Source of the DNA: Helicobacter pylori
Lineage (GTDB): Bacteria > Campylobacterota > Campylobacteria > Campylobacterales > Helicobacteraceae
NCBI RefSeq assembly: GCF_016755635.1
Contig: NZ_CP051500.1
Coordinates: forward strand, 1,054,001 to 1,118,000
Direction of reading: 5' to 3'
Length of the DNA: 64,000 bases
This document shows positions 53,609 through 63,145 of the stretch, piece after piece. The position numbers and the translations under genes were made by a program. The notes below the pieces were generated by a model. It saw only the letters and a program-made list of their open reading frames with translations, had not been told where the DNA came from and did no database searches. Position 1 is the stretch's first letter, and every line of letters begins with the position of its first letter.

Positions 53609-54202
53609 ATGTCTAAGATTTCAAACAATTATAACCCGTCTTTGATGGTGAGGGATTACCACAGGGTTAGTCCGCACGCAAGAAAAGAAGAAAATAAGGA
53701 AATTCAAAATCTTTCAGAGAATGATGAAAAGATCAAATTAGCCAAACAAGCCAAGCAGGATAACCTAGCCATAGGGGATTTAGAAAGCCGTCTCAAAAGC
53801 TTAAAAGGCATGGATAAAGACGCTAAGGAATTGGTGGGGATTTCTAAATCTTACGCTCATAACAATGAAAAAGATCGAAGCGATTTTGAGCGTTTTAAAA
53901 GCCGTTTGGATAAAGCGATTGATTCTTTCAACCAAAAATCAGGCAACGATAGCTTGAAACTCCCTGGCAATATTGATATTGACGACACGAAAGCTTTGGA
54001 GAAATTTTCAAAATCATTAGAAAGTGAGAAAGAAAACATCCAAAATTCTTTGCACCAGTGGAAAAAACAGCTCGCTGAAACGAATCATTTAAACAAGGAA
54101 TACAACACCTTAGATAAAACAAGACTGAACGCTCAAAAATTCCAAGATGTCCATGACACAAGCAAGATCACCCCATCTCGCTTGCAAGACTTGCTCGCTT
54201 GA
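53609..54202 (+). CDS. Charged helical protein of unknown function, predicted flagellar regulon member
   Basis: This 197-residue soluble protein starts MSKISNNYNPSLMVRDY and is rich in Lys, Asp, Glu and Asn. It has long helices (about 30-175) and no signal peptide or membrane segment. I chose the ATG at 53609, with GGAGG 6 nt upstream; a GTG at 53597 overlaps that site. The sigma-54 promoter upstream and pseC overlapping downstream (TTGA) suggest a flagellar or flagellin-glycosylation role, such as a secreted or chaperone-like protein. That is inference; no family is recognised. It corresponds to HP0367 by recall. Confidence 0.8.
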   Translation: MSKISNNYNPSLMVRDYHRVSPHARKEENKEIQNLSENDEKIKLAKQAKQDNLAIGDLESRLKSLKGMDKDAKELVGISKSYAHNNEKDRSDFERFKSRLDKAIDSFNQKSGNDSLKLPGNIDIDDTKALEKFSKSLESEKENIQNSLHQWKKQLAETNHLNKEYNTLDKTRLNAQKFQDVHDTSKITPSRLQDLLA

Positions 54203-55335
54203 AAGAGTTTGCTTATAGCGAGCCTTGTTTAGATGAAGAAGATAAAAAGGCTGTTTTAGAGGTTTTAAATTCCAAACAGCTCACGCAAGGCAAACGCTCT
54301 CTTTTGTTTGAAGAAGCTTTGTGCGAGTTTTTAGGCGTTAAGCATGCGTTAGTGTTTAACAGCGCGACTTCAGCCCTTTTAACGCTCTATAGGAATTTTA
54401 GCGATTTTAACGCTGATTGCAATGAAATAATCACCACCCCTATAAGCTTTGTAGCGACGGCTAACATGCTTTTAGAAAGCGCTTACAAACCCGTATTTGC
54501 TGAAATTAAAAACGATGGCAATATAGATGAATTAGCCCTAGAAAAACTCATTAACGAAAAAACCAAAGCCATAGTGAGCGTGGATTATGCCGGTAAAAGC
54601 GTGGAAGTAGGAAGCATTCAAAAGCTTTGCAAAAGGCATTCTTTGAGTTTTCTTTCTGACAGCTCGCATGCTCTAGGGAGCGAGTATCAAAACAAAAAAG
54701 TGGGAGGCTTTGCGTTAGCGAGCGTGTTTAGTTTCCATGCCATTAAGCCTATCACTACGGCTGAAGGGGGAGCGGTCGTTACTAACGATAGCGAATTGTA
54801 TGAAAAAATGAAATTGTTTCGCTCTCATGGCATGATCAAAAAAGATTTTTTTGAAGGCGAAGTCAAAAGCACAGGGCATAATTTCCGCTTGAATGAAATC
54901 CAAAGCGCTTTGGGTTTGAGCCAGCTTAAAAAAGCCCCCCTTTTAATGCAAAAAAGAGAAGAAATCGCTCTAGTTTATGATAGGATTTTTAAAGATAACC
55001 CCTATTTCACCCCTTTACACCCCTTGTTAAAAGATAAAAGCTCTAACCACCTTTATCCTATTTTAATGCGCCAAAAATTTTTTGCATGCAAAAAACTCAT
55101 TTTAGAAAATTTGCACAAGCGCGGCATTTTAGCCCAAGTGCATTACAAGCCCATTTACCAATACCAATTGTATCAACAGCTATTCAATACAGCCCCATTA
55201 AAAAGCGCAGAGGATTTTTATAACGCTGAAATTTCCTTACCTTGTCATGCGAATTTAGATTTAGAGAGCGTTCAAAACATCGCTCATGGCGTTTTAAAAA
55301 CTTTTGAAGGTTTTAATAGAATGAGTTTCATTTAG
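54199..55335 (+). CDS. pseC: UDP-4-amino-4,6-dideoxy-N-acetylaltrosamine aminotransferase (PseC)
   Basis: This PLP aminotransferase makes the 4-amino sugar in the CMP-pseudaminic acid pathway; pseudaminic acid glycosylates the flagellins and is needed for motility. It has 378 residues of the DegT/DnrJ/EryC1 family. The PLP lysine is in FSFHAIKPITTAEGG, with the cofactor Asp region FLSDSSHALGSEY. The start is TTG, overlapping the upstream stop by 4 nt, so expression follows the sigma-54-controlled gene. It corresponds to HP0366 by recall. Confidence 0.95.
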   Translation: MKEFAYSEPCLDEEDKKAVLEVLNSKQLTQGKRSLLFEEALCEFLGVKHALVFNSATSALLTLYRNFSDFNADCNEIITTPISFVATANMLLESAYKPVFAEIKNDGNIDELALEKLINEKTKAIVSVDYAGKSVEVGSIQKLCKRHSLSFLSDSSHALGSEYQNKKVGGFALASVFSFHAIKPITTAEGGAVVTNDSELYEKMKLFRSHGMIKKDFFEGEVKSTGHNFRLNEIQSALGLSQLKKAPLLMQKREEIALVYDRIFKDNPYFTPLHPLLKDKSSNHLYPILMRQKFFACKKLILENLHKRGILAQVHYKPIYQYQLYQQLFNTAPLKSAEDFYNAEISLPCHANLDLESVQNIAHGVLKTFEGFNRMSFI

Positions 55336-55360
55336 GGCTTCAAATCTTAATCATTAAGAA

Positions 55361-55445
55361 TGGTGCGGAAGAAAGGAATCGAACCTTCATGCCTTGCGGC
55401 GCTAGATCCTAAGTCTAGTGCGTCTACCAATTTCGCCACTTCCGC
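55361..55445 (-). tRNA. tRNA-Leu(TAG)
   Basis: This 85-nt class II tRNA has an encoded CCA. The acceptor is GCGGAAG/CTTCCGC, the anticodon stem CTAGA/TCTAG encloses CTTAGGA giving TAG, and it has a long variable arm. It lies opposite in strand to pseC and nrdB. Confidence 0.97.
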
Positions 55446-55645
55446 GCACCGCACGCCATCGCATGCACATAAGAGTAGAAAATAAAGAAGCAGTATTTTA
55501 GCTTTTTAATCCTTTAAAAATACTGAAAAATTGGAGTTTTTTAAAATTTTTGAGTTTTTTTTGGCTTTTAGGGGGTTTTAAATTCTTTTAAGGTATTCTA
55601 ACGAGACTATATCATTAGATAGTTTTAAGGAAATTAAGGAACACA

Positions 55646-56671
55646 ATGGAAGTTTCACGCAAAAAAATTTACAACCCCGATTCTACAGAAAGTGTGAATG
55701 AAAGAAAGATTTTTGGGGGTAATCCTACAAGCATGTTTGATTTGAATAAAATCAAGTATCAATGGGCGGATCATTTGTGGAAAACGATGCTCGCTAACAC
55801 TTGGTTTGCTGAAGAAGTGAGCATGAACGATGACAAAAGGGATTATTTGAAATTGAGCGCAGAAGAAAAGATCGGCTATGATAGAGCTTTAGCGCAACTC
55901 ATTTTTATGGATAGCTTGCAAACCAATAATTTAATTGATAATGTCAATCCCTTTATCACCAGTCCCGAAATCAATTTGTGCTTGGTACGCCAAGCTTATG
56001 AAGAAGCCTTACACAGCCATGCGTATGCGGTAATGGTAGAAAGCATTAGCGCAAATACTGAAGAAATTTATGATATGTGGCGTAACGACATGCAATTAAA
56101 AAGCAAGAACGACTATATCGCGCAAGTGTATATGGAATTAGCCAAAAACCCTACAGAAGAAAACATTCTCAAAGCGCTTTTTGCGAACCAAATTTTAGAG
56201 GGGATTTATTTTTATAGCGGGTTTAGCTATTTTTACACTTTGGCTAGGAGCGGTAAGATGCTAGGCTCAGCGCAAATGATCCGTTTTATCCAAAGAGATG
56301 AGGTAACGCATTTGATTTTATTCCAAAACATGATCAACGCTTTAAGGAATGAAAGAGCGGATCTATTCACGCCACAATTGATTAATGAAGTCATAGAGAT
56401 GTTTAAAAAAGCGGTAGAAATTGAAGCCTCATGGGGGGATTATATCACGCAAGGCAGGATTTTAGGGCTCACTTCAAGTTTGATTGAGCAATACATCCAG
56501 TTTTTAGCAGATAGCCGTTTGAGTAAGGTGGGTATCGCTAAAGTTTATGGCGTCCAACACCCCATTAAATGGGTAGAGAGCTTTTCAAGTTTCAATGAGC
56601 AACGCTCTAATTTCTTTGAGGCTAGGGTGAGCAATTACGCTAAAGGGAGCGTGAGTTTTGATGATTTTTAA
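55646..56671 (+). CDS. nrdB: Ribonucleoside-diphosphate reductase beta subunit
   Basis: This is the diiron-tyrosyl radical subunit of class Ia ribonucleotide reductase, 341 residues. Helix motifs with the metal ligands are present: [16 protein letters not shown] for the Glu/His pair and [13 protein letters not shown] for a later pair. The C-terminal SFDDF tail docks to NrdA. AAGGAA lies upstream of the ATG. The pcm gene follows 9 nt after the stop. Confidence 0.96.
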   Translation: MEVSRKKIYNPDSTESVNERKIFGGNPTSMFDLNKIKYQWADHLWKTMLANTWFAEEVSMNDDKRDYLKLSAEEKIGYDRALAQLIFMDSLQTNNLIDNVNPFITSPEINLCLVRQAYEEALHSHAYAVMVESISANTEEIYDMWRNDMQLKSKNDYIAQVYMELAKNPTEENILKALFANQILEGIYFYSGFSYFYTLARSGKMLGSAQMIRFIQRDEVTHLILFQNMINALRNERADLFTPQLINEVIEMFKKAVEIEASWGDYITQGRILGLTSSLIEQYIQFLADSRLSKVGIAKVYGVQHPIKWVESFSSFNEQRSNFFEARVSNYAKGSVSFDDF

Positions 56672-56680
56672 GGGGCTTGT

Positions 56681-57310
56681 TTGAATAGTATTAAAAACCA
56701 TTTGATGTGTGAAGAAATCCATAAGCGTTTTCATTTGCACCCCAAAGTGAGAGAGGCTATGGAGAGCATTGAAAGGGAGGTTTTTGTGCCAGCCCCTTTT
56801 AAACATTTTGCCTACACTTTAAACGCGCTTTCTATGCAAGCGCAACAATACATTTCTTCGCCCTTAACCGTGGCCAAAATGACGCAATATTTAGAAATCG
56901 ATCATGTGGATAGCGTGCTAGAAATTGGCTGCGGGAGCGGCTATCAAGCGGCGGTGCTGTCTCAAATTTTCAGGCGCGTTTTTAGCGTTGAAAGGATTGA
57001 AAGCCTGTATTTAGAAGCACGTTTGCGCCTTAAAAATCTCGGTTTAGACAACGTTCATGTTAAATTCGCTGATGGGAACAAGGGCTGGGATCAATACGCC
57101 CCCTATGATAGGATTTTGTTCTCTGCTTGCGCTAAAAATATCCCTCAAGCGCTTATTGATCAGCTTGAAGAAGGCGGGATATTAGTTGCGCCCATTCAAG
57201 AAAACAACGAGCAAGTGATCAAACGCTTTGTGAAACAAAATAACGCCTTGCGCGTCCAAAAAGTGTTAGAAAAATGCTTGTTCGTGCCTGTTGTAGATGG
57301 GGTGCAATAA
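56681..57310 (+). CDS. pcm: Protein-L-isoaspartate O-methyltransferase
   Basis: This enzyme repairs isoaspartyl damage in ageing proteins using SAM. It has 209 residues. Motif I is [16 protein letters not shown], preceded by [12 protein letters not shown], the conserved substrate-side loop. The start is TTG with AGGGG 7 nt upstream; a downstream ATG (MCEEIHKR) is less likely. It lies in a rightward run with nrdB, the LptF/G permease and truA. Confidence 0.93.
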   Translation: MNSIKNHLMCEEIHKRFHLHPKVREAMESIEREVFVPAPFKHFAYTLNALSMQAQQYISSPLTVAKMTQYLEIDHVDSVLEIGCGSGYQAAVLSQIFRRVFSVERIESLYLEARLRLKNLGLDNVHVKFADGNKGWDQYAPYDRILFSACAKNIPQALIDQLEEGGILVAPIQENNEQVIKRFVKQNNALRVQKVLEKCLFVPVVDGVQ

Positions 57311-57320
57311 AGATTAAGGC

Positions 57321-58358
57321 ATGATTAAACACTATCTTTTCATGGCGGTTTCGCAGGTCTTTTTCTCCTTCTTTTTAGTGCTGTTTTTTATCTCTTCCAT
57401 TGTGTTATTAATCAGTATTGCAAGCGTAACGCTCGTGATTAAAGTGAGCTTTTTAGATCTAGTGCAACTCTTTTTGTATTCCTTACCAGGAACCATTTTT
57501 TTTATTTTGCCGATCACTTTTTTTGCGGCTTGCGCTTTAGGGCTTTCAAGGCTTAGCTATGACCATGAATTGTTAGTGTTTTTCTCTTTAGGGGTTTCGC
57601 CTAAAAAAATGACTAAAGCGTTTGTGCCTTTAAGTTTGTTAGTGAGCGCGATTTTATTAGTGTTTTCCCTCATTTTAATCCCCACTTCTAAGAGCGCTTA
57701 TTACGGGTTTTTGCGTCAAAAAAAAGACAAGATTGATATTAACATCAGAGCGGGTGAATTCGGGCAAAAATTAGGCGATTGGCTCGTGTATGTGGATAAG
57801 ACTGAAAACAATTCCTATGATAATTTGGTGCTTTTTTCTAATAAAAGCCTCTCTCAAGAAAGCTTTATTCTGGCTCAAAAAGGCAATATCAACAATCAAA
57901 ACGGCGTGTTTGAATTGAATTTGTATAACGGGCATGCGTATTTCACTCAAGGCGATAAAATGCGTAAGGTTGATTTTGAAGAATTGCATTTACGCAACAA
58001 GCTCAAGTCTTTCAATTCTAATGATGCGGCTTATTTGCAAGGCACGGATTATTTGGGCTATTGGAAAAAAGCCTTTGGCAAAAACGCTAATAAAAATCAA
58101 AAACGGCGTTTTTCTCAAGCGATTTTAGTTTCATTATTCCCTTTAGCGAGCGTGTTTTTAATCCCCTTATTTGGCATCGCCAACCCGCGATTCAAAACGA
58201 ATTGGAGTTATTTCTATGTCCTTGGAGCGGTTGGGATTTATTTTTTAATGGTGCATGTGATTTCTACGGATTTGTTTTTGATGACCTTTTTCTTCCCCTT
58301 TATTTGGGCGTTTATTTCTTATTTATTGTTTAGAAAATTCATTTTAAAGCGTTATTAA
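57321..58358 (+). CDS. LptF/LptG-family (YjgP/YjgQ) LPS export permease
   Basis: This is an inner-membrane subunit of the Lpt ABC complex that extracts LPS for transport to the outer membrane. The 345 residues follow the family plan: three N-terminal membrane helices, a periplasmic beta-jellyroll domain (about 125-260) and three C-terminal helices. I cannot tell LptF from LptG by eye. It ends 1 nt before truA. It corresponds to HP0362 by recall. Confidence 0.87.
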   Translation: MIKHYLFMAVSQVFFSFFLVLFFISSIVLLISIASVTLVIKVSFLDLVQLFLYSLPGTIFFILPITFFAACALGLSRLSYDHELLVFFSLGVSPKKMTKAFVPLSLLVSAILLVFSLILIPTSKSAYYGFLRQKKDKIDINIRAGEFGQKLGDWLVYVDKTENNSYDNLVLFSNKSLSQESFILAQKGNINNQNGVFELNLYNGHAYFTQGDKMRKVDFEELHLRNKLKSFNSNDAAYLQGTDYLGYWKKAFGKNANKNQKRRFSQAILVSLFPLASVFLIPLFGIANPRFKTNWSYFYVLGAVGIYFLMVHVISTDLFLMTFFFPFIWAFISYLLFRKFILKRY

Positions 58359-58359
58359 A

Positions 58360-59088
58360 ATGCGTTGTTTTAAGGCTACTATCGCTTATGATGGGGCGTA
58401 TTTTCTAGGCTATGCCAAACAGCCTAACAAACTCGGCGTTCAAGATAAAATAGAGGGCGCTTTAAATGCGCTAGGGATTAAAAGCGTTGTGGTTGCGGCT
58501 GGGCGCACGGATAAAGGCGTGCATGCGAACAACCAAACGCTGTCTTTTCACGCTCCAAAACACTGGAGCGCTGATAAATTATTTTATTATCTAGCCCCCA
58601 AACTCGCCCCGCATATTGTCTTAAAAAAACTAGAAGAAAAAAACTTTCATGCGCGTTTTGACGCTCAAAAAAGAGCGTATCGTTACCTTTTGACGAAGAA
58701 TTTAAAAACGCCTTTTTTAGCGCCTTATATCGCTTGTGGGGATTATGGCTCACTAGATTTATTAAATACCGCTTTAAAGCAATTCACAGGCAAGCATGAT
58801 TTTTCCATGTTTAAGAAAGAAAGCGGGGCGACAACCAATCCTAATCGCATCATTTTTAACGCTTTTGCTTATACAGCCTTTATCATGGGGCATGAGTGCG
58901 TGGTGTTTAAAATCATTGGCGATGCGTTTTTACGCTCTAGCGTGCGTTTGATCATTCAAGCATGCGTTCAATACTCCTTAGAAAAAATCACGCTCGCTGA
59001 AATTCAAGCGCAAATCCACAACCTCAAAGCCACTATAAGAACGCCCATAATGGCTAATGGCTTGTATTTGCACAGGGTGTATTATTGA
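58360..59088 (+). CDS. truA: tRNA pseudouridine(38-40) synthase
   Basis: TruA forms pseudouridine at positions 38-40 of the anticodon arm. It has 242 residues. The catalytic Asp is in AAGRTDKGVHA, followed by FHARFDAQKRAYRY. The gene's 3' end overlaps galE tail-to-tail by 7 nt. Confidence 0.95.
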   Translation: MRCFKATIAYDGAYFLGYAKQPNKLGVQDKIEGALNALGIKSVVVAAGRTDKGVHANNQTLSFHAPKHWSADKLFYYLAPKLAPHIVLKKLEEKNFHARFDAQKRAYRYLLTKNLKTPFLAPYIACGDYGSLDLLNTALKQFTGKHDFSMFKKESGATTNPNRIIFNAFAYTAFIMGHECVVFKIIGDAFLRSSVRLIIQACVQYSLEKITLAEIQAQIHNLKATIRTPIMANGLYLHRVYY

Positions 59089-60116
59089 AATCTTAAAAGG
59101 TGTTCTTCCCAATCTAGAGCGCTTTTGATAATGGTGTCTAGGTTGTCATAAAGGGGTTTGAAAGAGGTGTTTTGTAAGATTTTAGAATTATTAGCAATAA
59201 GGCTTGCTGGATCGCCCTGTCGTTTGTCTAAAATTTCCACTAAAAAATCGTTGTTTGAGATTTCTTTAACCTTTTCTATCACTTCTTTCACGCTATGGCC
59301 TTGATTGTAGCCGACATTATAGATCTCGCTCTTATTTTTTTCTAAAAGGGTTTGATAGCTCGCTAAATGCGCGTTAGCCAAATCATCTACATGGATATAA
59401 TCCCTAATACAAGTGCCATCTCTTGTGGGGTAGTTAGTGCCAAAAATCCCCATTTTTTTCCTTTTCCCCACCGCGCATTCGCATGCGATTTTGATTAAAT
59501 GCGTGGCGTTGAGCGTGCGTTGGCCTAGCGTGTAAGGGGTGGTATAATCATTGTGCATGCATGCTCCAGCCACATTGAAATAGCGCAAAATAACGCATTT
59601 AAAATCCGCTATTTTAGAAGTGTCTAGCAAAATCCTTTCGCTCATCATTTTAGACGCTCCATAAGGATTAATGGGGTTTAAGGGGCTTTCTTCATTCAAG
59701 CTAGAATCAGACTCGCCATAAACCACAGCCGTAGAAGAAAAAATAAAACGCTTGATCGCATGCTTTAAACAAAGTTTGACAAGTTCTAAAGTGTTGAGCG
59801 TGTTGTTGGTGTAGTATTCTAAAGGCAAGCGCGTGGATTCTTCTACTGAGATTTTAGCCCCAAAATGCAAGATGGCTTCAATGGGATCTTTTAGCTGCTG
59901 TTTATTCAAAAATGCGTCCAATTTTTGCGTTTCATTCAAGTTGGCTTGAACAAACACAACCCTATTAGGGTAATAATGCTCTAACGCTTTGAGATGCTCT
60001 AAAAAACCGGTGCTTAAGTCATCTACAATAATGATATTTTCTTTGGTTTTTTCTAAAAACGCCCTTGCGGTATGCGAGCCTATATACCCGCACGCCCCTG
60101 TGAATAATAATGCCAT
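59082..60116 (-). CDS. galE: UDP-glucose 4-epimerase
   Basis: This enzyme interconverts UDP-glucose and UDP-galactose and supplies galactose for the Lewis-type O-antigen. I chose the ATG at 60116, which has AAGGGG upstream and gives MALLFTGACGYIGSH, the proper Rossmann start; an in-frame upstream extension is spurious. The 344 residues include the catalytic YGASK motif. It is functionally linked to futA in this window. Confidence 0.95.
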   Translation of the reverse strand: MALLFTGACGYIGSHTARAFLEKTKENIIIVDDLSTGFLEHLKALEHYYPNRVVFVQANLNETQKLDAFLNKQQLKDPIEAILHFGAKISVEESTRLPLEYYTNNTLNTLELVKLCLKHAIKRFIFSSTAVVYGESDSSLNEESPLNPINPYGASKMMSERILLDTSKIADFKCVILRYFNVAGACMHNDYTTPYTLGQRTLNATHLIKIACECAVGKRKKMGIFGTNYPTRDGTCIRDYIHVDDLANAHLASYQTLLEKNKSEIYNVGYNQGHSVKEVIEKVKEISNNDFLVEILDKRQGDPASLIANNSKILQNTSFKPLYDNLDTIIKSALDWEEHLLRFQ

Positions 60117-60204
60117 AAAAACCCCTTTTGAAATGAAAAAATAACGAGTATTATAACATCTTAATCCCATTTATTATTTAAGGATTTTTTAAGAAAGTTT
60201 AACC

Positions 60205-60210
60205 TATAAT
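60205..60210 (+). promoter_or_regulatory. -10 box of the tRNA-Ile/tRNA-Ala unit
   Basis: TATAAT lies 22 nt upstream of tRNA-Ile, giving a start about 15 nt before the mature 5' end. It probably drives both tRNAs. Confidence 0.55.
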
Positions 60211-60231
60211 TTCATCTTTATTGGCTTTAAA

Positions 60232-60308
<77 letters not shown>

Positions 60309-60322
60309 TTTTTGCAATCTTT

Positions 60323-60398
60323 GGGGAATTAGCTCAGCTGGGAGAGCGCCTGCTTTGCACGCAGGAGGTCAGCGGTTCGATCCCGCTATTCTCCACCA
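60323..60398 (+). tRNA. tRNA-Ala(TGC)
   Basis: This 76-nt tRNA has an encoded CCA. The anticodon stem CCTGC/GCAGG encloses TTTGCAC, giving TGC. It lies 14 nt after tRNA-Ile in the same unit. A T-rich run follows and probably ends transcription. Confidence 0.97.
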
Positions 60399-60647
60399 TT
60401 TTTTCTCCTTGAATTTTTTCTTTTTATCAGTCGTGTCTTGGTTGAGAAATCTTAAACGATTGGATCGTCCTTGTTTAACGCCGCAAGTCTTTTAACTCAA
60501 AGCTCCTTAATGAAAGATTAAATTAAATTGAGATTTTTTGTTATAAAAATTCTTATTACCGCTCGTTAAGGCTTTATAAAAAATATTAGAAACCATGACA
60601 AAACAAGCTAATATATTCTATTCAATTTATTTCAAGGACAAACAAAC

Positions 60648-62183
60648 ATGAAAAAATTTCTTTATACCCTACTCGCGCTTCTTTTAATCGGCCTTTTAAC
60701 AACCTATCTTATCCTTTTCACAGAATGGGGGAATAAGATCATCGCTTCGTATATAGAGAAAAAAATCAACCCGAACGAGCGTTATTTGAGCGTTAAAACC
60801 TTTAAATTGAGATTCAACTCTTTAGACTTTGAAGCTCAAGCCAACGATGATTCCACGCTCATTCTTAAGGGGGATTTCTCGCTTTTAAAGCAAAGCGTAA
60901 ATTTGAATTACCACATAGATATTAAAAATTTACGCTCTTTCAAAGAATGGATACCCTACCCTTTAAGGGGGGCTATTGTTACTTCTGGGAACATTAAAGG
61001 GCATAGAAAAGCCCTTATGGTTCAAGGCGTCTCTAATGTCGCTCAATCCCACACTGCCTACAACGCCCTTTTAGATGATTTCAAGCTTTCTCACTTAAGT
61101 TTGAACGCAAAAGACGCCAATTTAGAAGATTTGCTTTATTTACTCAACCGCCCCGCTTATGCGAACGCAAAAGTGTCCTTACAAGCGGATTTCAACTCTC
61201 TAAAGCCTTTAGAAGGGCATTTGATCCTAACAGCTAATAACGCTTTAATCAATAACGCCCTAATCAATCAAATGTTTCATTTAAACCTTAAAGACACGCT
61301 TGTTTTCAGTCTCTCGCACTCAAGCGATTTTAAAGGAAACAAAGCCATCAGCGATACCACCCTAACTAGCCCTTTAATTAATTTTACAGCCCTAAAAAGC
61401 GAATACCTTTTCTCTGTTTTAAAACTCAACGCCCCCTACACTTTAGAAATACCCAACCTAGCCAAACTCTATAACATTACCAACCACCCCTTAAAAGGGA
61501 GCTTGACTTTAAATGGCAATATAGAGCAAAACCCCAAACTTTTAAAAGTCAGCGGCCATTCAAATTTACTAGACGGCGTGCTGGATTTCACGCTTTTAAA
61601 TAAAGATTTGAAAGCCCATTTTTCCAATATTTCCACTTTAAAAGCTTTAGATTTATTCCATTACCCTAAGTTTTTCCAATCCATTGCAGACGCTAACTTG
61701 GATTATGACCTTAGTGCTAAGCAAGGCGTATTGAAAGCCCGCCTAAAAAACGCAAGATTCCTCAAAAATGCATTCAGCGATTTCCTCTACTCCATTTCTA
61801 AATTTGATATTACTAAAGAAATTTATAACGATGCCAATCTGGTAAGCCAAATCAACCAGCAACGCCTGCTCTCCAACCTCAACTTAAAAAGCCCCAAAAC
61901 CCAATTGAAAATCCATAACGGCTTGTTGGATTTAAACACCAAGCAAATGGACATGCTCATGGATGCAGAAATTTTAAAATTCGTTTTTAAAATGAAACTT
62001 CAAGGCAGCATACACCAGCCAAAAATTTCCCTCATTTTAAACGAAAAAGCCATCCAACAAAACCTGCAACAAGGCTTGAAAGAAATCCTAAAAAACGACA
62101 CCCTTAAAAAAGGTTTAGATCATTTATTTAAAGATGATAAGCTCAAAGAAAAGCTTGAAAAAGGGCTTAAGGGGCTTTTTTAA
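60648..62183 (+). CDS. AsmA-like membrane-anchored periplasmic protein
   Basis: This 511-residue protein has one N-terminal membrane helix (LLALLLIGLLTTYLILF). A long periplasmic region follows, with repeating short beta strands (for example VNLNYHIDIKNLR, VLDFTLLNKDLKAHFSN), as in AsmA/TamB-type lipid-transfer proteins. The C-terminus is a lysine-rich helix (LKEKLEKGLKGLF). Transport or control of envelope lipids is inferred from family resemblance. CAAGGA lies upstream of the ATG. It is 17 nt before the dehydrogenase gene. It corresponds to HP0358 by recall. Confidence 0.78.
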   Translation: MKKFLYTLLALLLIGLLTTYLILFTEWGNKIIASYIEKKINPNERYLSVKTFKLRFNSLDFEAQANDDSTLILKGDFSLLKQSVNLNYHIDIKNLRSFKEWIPYPLRGAIVTSGNIKGHRKALMVQGVSNVAQSHTAYNALLDDFKLSHLSLNAKDANLEDLLYLLNRPAYANAKVSLQADFNSLKPLEGHLILTANNALINNALINQMFHLNLKDTLVFSLSHSSDFKGNKAISDTTLTSPLINFTALKSEYLFSVLKLNAPYTLEIPNLAKLYNITNHPLKGSLTLNGNIEQNPKLLKVSGHSNLLDGVLDFTLLNKDLKAHFSNISTLKALDLFHYPKFFQSIADANLDYDLSAKQGVLKARLKNARFLKNAFSDFLYSISKFDITKEIYNDANLVSQINQQRLLSNLNLKSPKTQLKIHNGLLDLNTKQMDMLMDAEILKFVFKMKLQGSIHQPKISLILNEKAIQQNLQQGLKEILKNDTLKKGLDHLFKDDKLKEKLEKGLKGLF

Positions 62184-62200
62184 AATTTTAAAGGACAGAA

Positions 62201-62962
62201 ATGGCGCACATTTTAGTTAGCGGGGCGACTTCAGGGTTTGGGTTAGAAATCGCTAAAGCGTTTTTACAAAAAAACCATGTGGTTTTTGGCACAGGGAGGC
62301 GAAAAGGGAATTTGCAAGAATTACAGCTCGCTTACCCCAAGCGTTTCATTCCCCTGTGTTTTGATCTTCAAAACAAGCTTGAAACTAAGCGAGCGCTAGA
62401 AACTATTTTCTCCATGACGGATCGCATTGACGCTTTAATCAATAACGCCGGCTTAGCGCTAGGCTTGAACAAGGCTTATGAATGCGAGCTAGACGATTGG
62501 GAAATCATGATAGATACGAATATCAAGGGGTTGTTGTATCTCACTCGTTTGATCTTGCCCTCTATGATAGAGCATAACCAAGGGACTATCATCAATCTTG
62601 GCTCTATCGCTGGCACTTACCCCTATCCTGGTGGGAATGTCTATGGAGCGAGCAAGGCGTTTGTGAAGCAATTTTCTTTAAATTTGCGAGCGGATTTGGC
62701 TGGCACTAACATTAGAGTGAGTAATGTTGAACCCGGTTTGTGCGGCGAAACCGAATTCAGTATGGTGCGTTTTAAAGGCGATAAAATCAAAGCCCAATCC
62801 GTCTATGAAAACACCCTTTATCTCAAACCACAAGATATTGCTAACATCGTGCTATGGATTTACGAACAACCCTTGCATGTCAATATCAACCGCATAGAAA
62901 TCATGCCCACAAGCCAAACTTTCGCTCCCCTACCCACCCATAAAACCCTTAAGGGGTTTTAA
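62201..62962 (+). CDS. Short-chain dehydrogenase/reductase
   Basis: This 253-residue classical SDR (YdfG-like) has the cofactor motif SGATSGFGLE at residues 7-16, NNAGLALG, the catalytic Ser in NLGSIAGTYPYPG and Tyr/Lys in YGASKAF. GTGRRKGN suggests NADP preference. Members of this subgroup oxidise 3-hydroxy acids such as L-allo-threonine; the substrate here is unknown. It corresponds to HP0357 by recall. Confidence 0.9.
   Translation: MAHILVSGATSGFGLEIAKAFLQKNHVVFGTGRRKGNLQELQLAYPKRFIPLCFDLQNKLETKRALETIFSMTDRIDALINNAGLALGLNKAYECELDDWEIMIDTNIKGLLYLTRLILPSMIEHNQGTIINLGSIAGTYPYPGGNVYGASKAFVKQFSLNLRADLAGTNIRVSNVEPGLCGETEFSMVRFKGDKIKAQSVYENTLYLKPQDIANIVLWIYEQPLHVNINRIEIMPTSQTFAPLPTHKTLKGF
62942..62960 (+). 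terminator. Hairpin overlapping the dehydrogenase stop codon
   Basis: AAAACCC and GGGTTTT form a 7-bp stem inside the last codons of the dehydrogenase gene, ending in TTTTAA. It could end transcription of the AsmA-like/dehydrogenase unit. The following 183-bp gap to hcpC holds an A8-G7-T4 run and no gene. Confidence 0.5.
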
Positions 62963-63145
62963 GAATAAATTTAAACTTTAACAACCCTTTAATTTATCTT
63001 CAAAAAAAAGGGGGGGTTTTGGTTATTTTATTTTAAACTCACTATTTTAATGGGATAGGAAGTGTTTTGAAACAATCCTCCCTAAAATCCCCCTAATCCC
63101 CCAAAAGACCGCTTTTTAAAGCTATTTGATCAAGCCTTATTCAAA

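Noticed and set aside
60399-60647. Short leftward frame (about 29 codons) in the gap after tRNA-Ala
   Set aside because: No ribosome-binding site; composition is that of an AT-rich leader for the AsmA-like gene.
63002-63020. A8-G7-T4 run as a phase-variable promoter element
   Set aside because: It lies between two gene 3' ends, with no promoter or start codon nearby.
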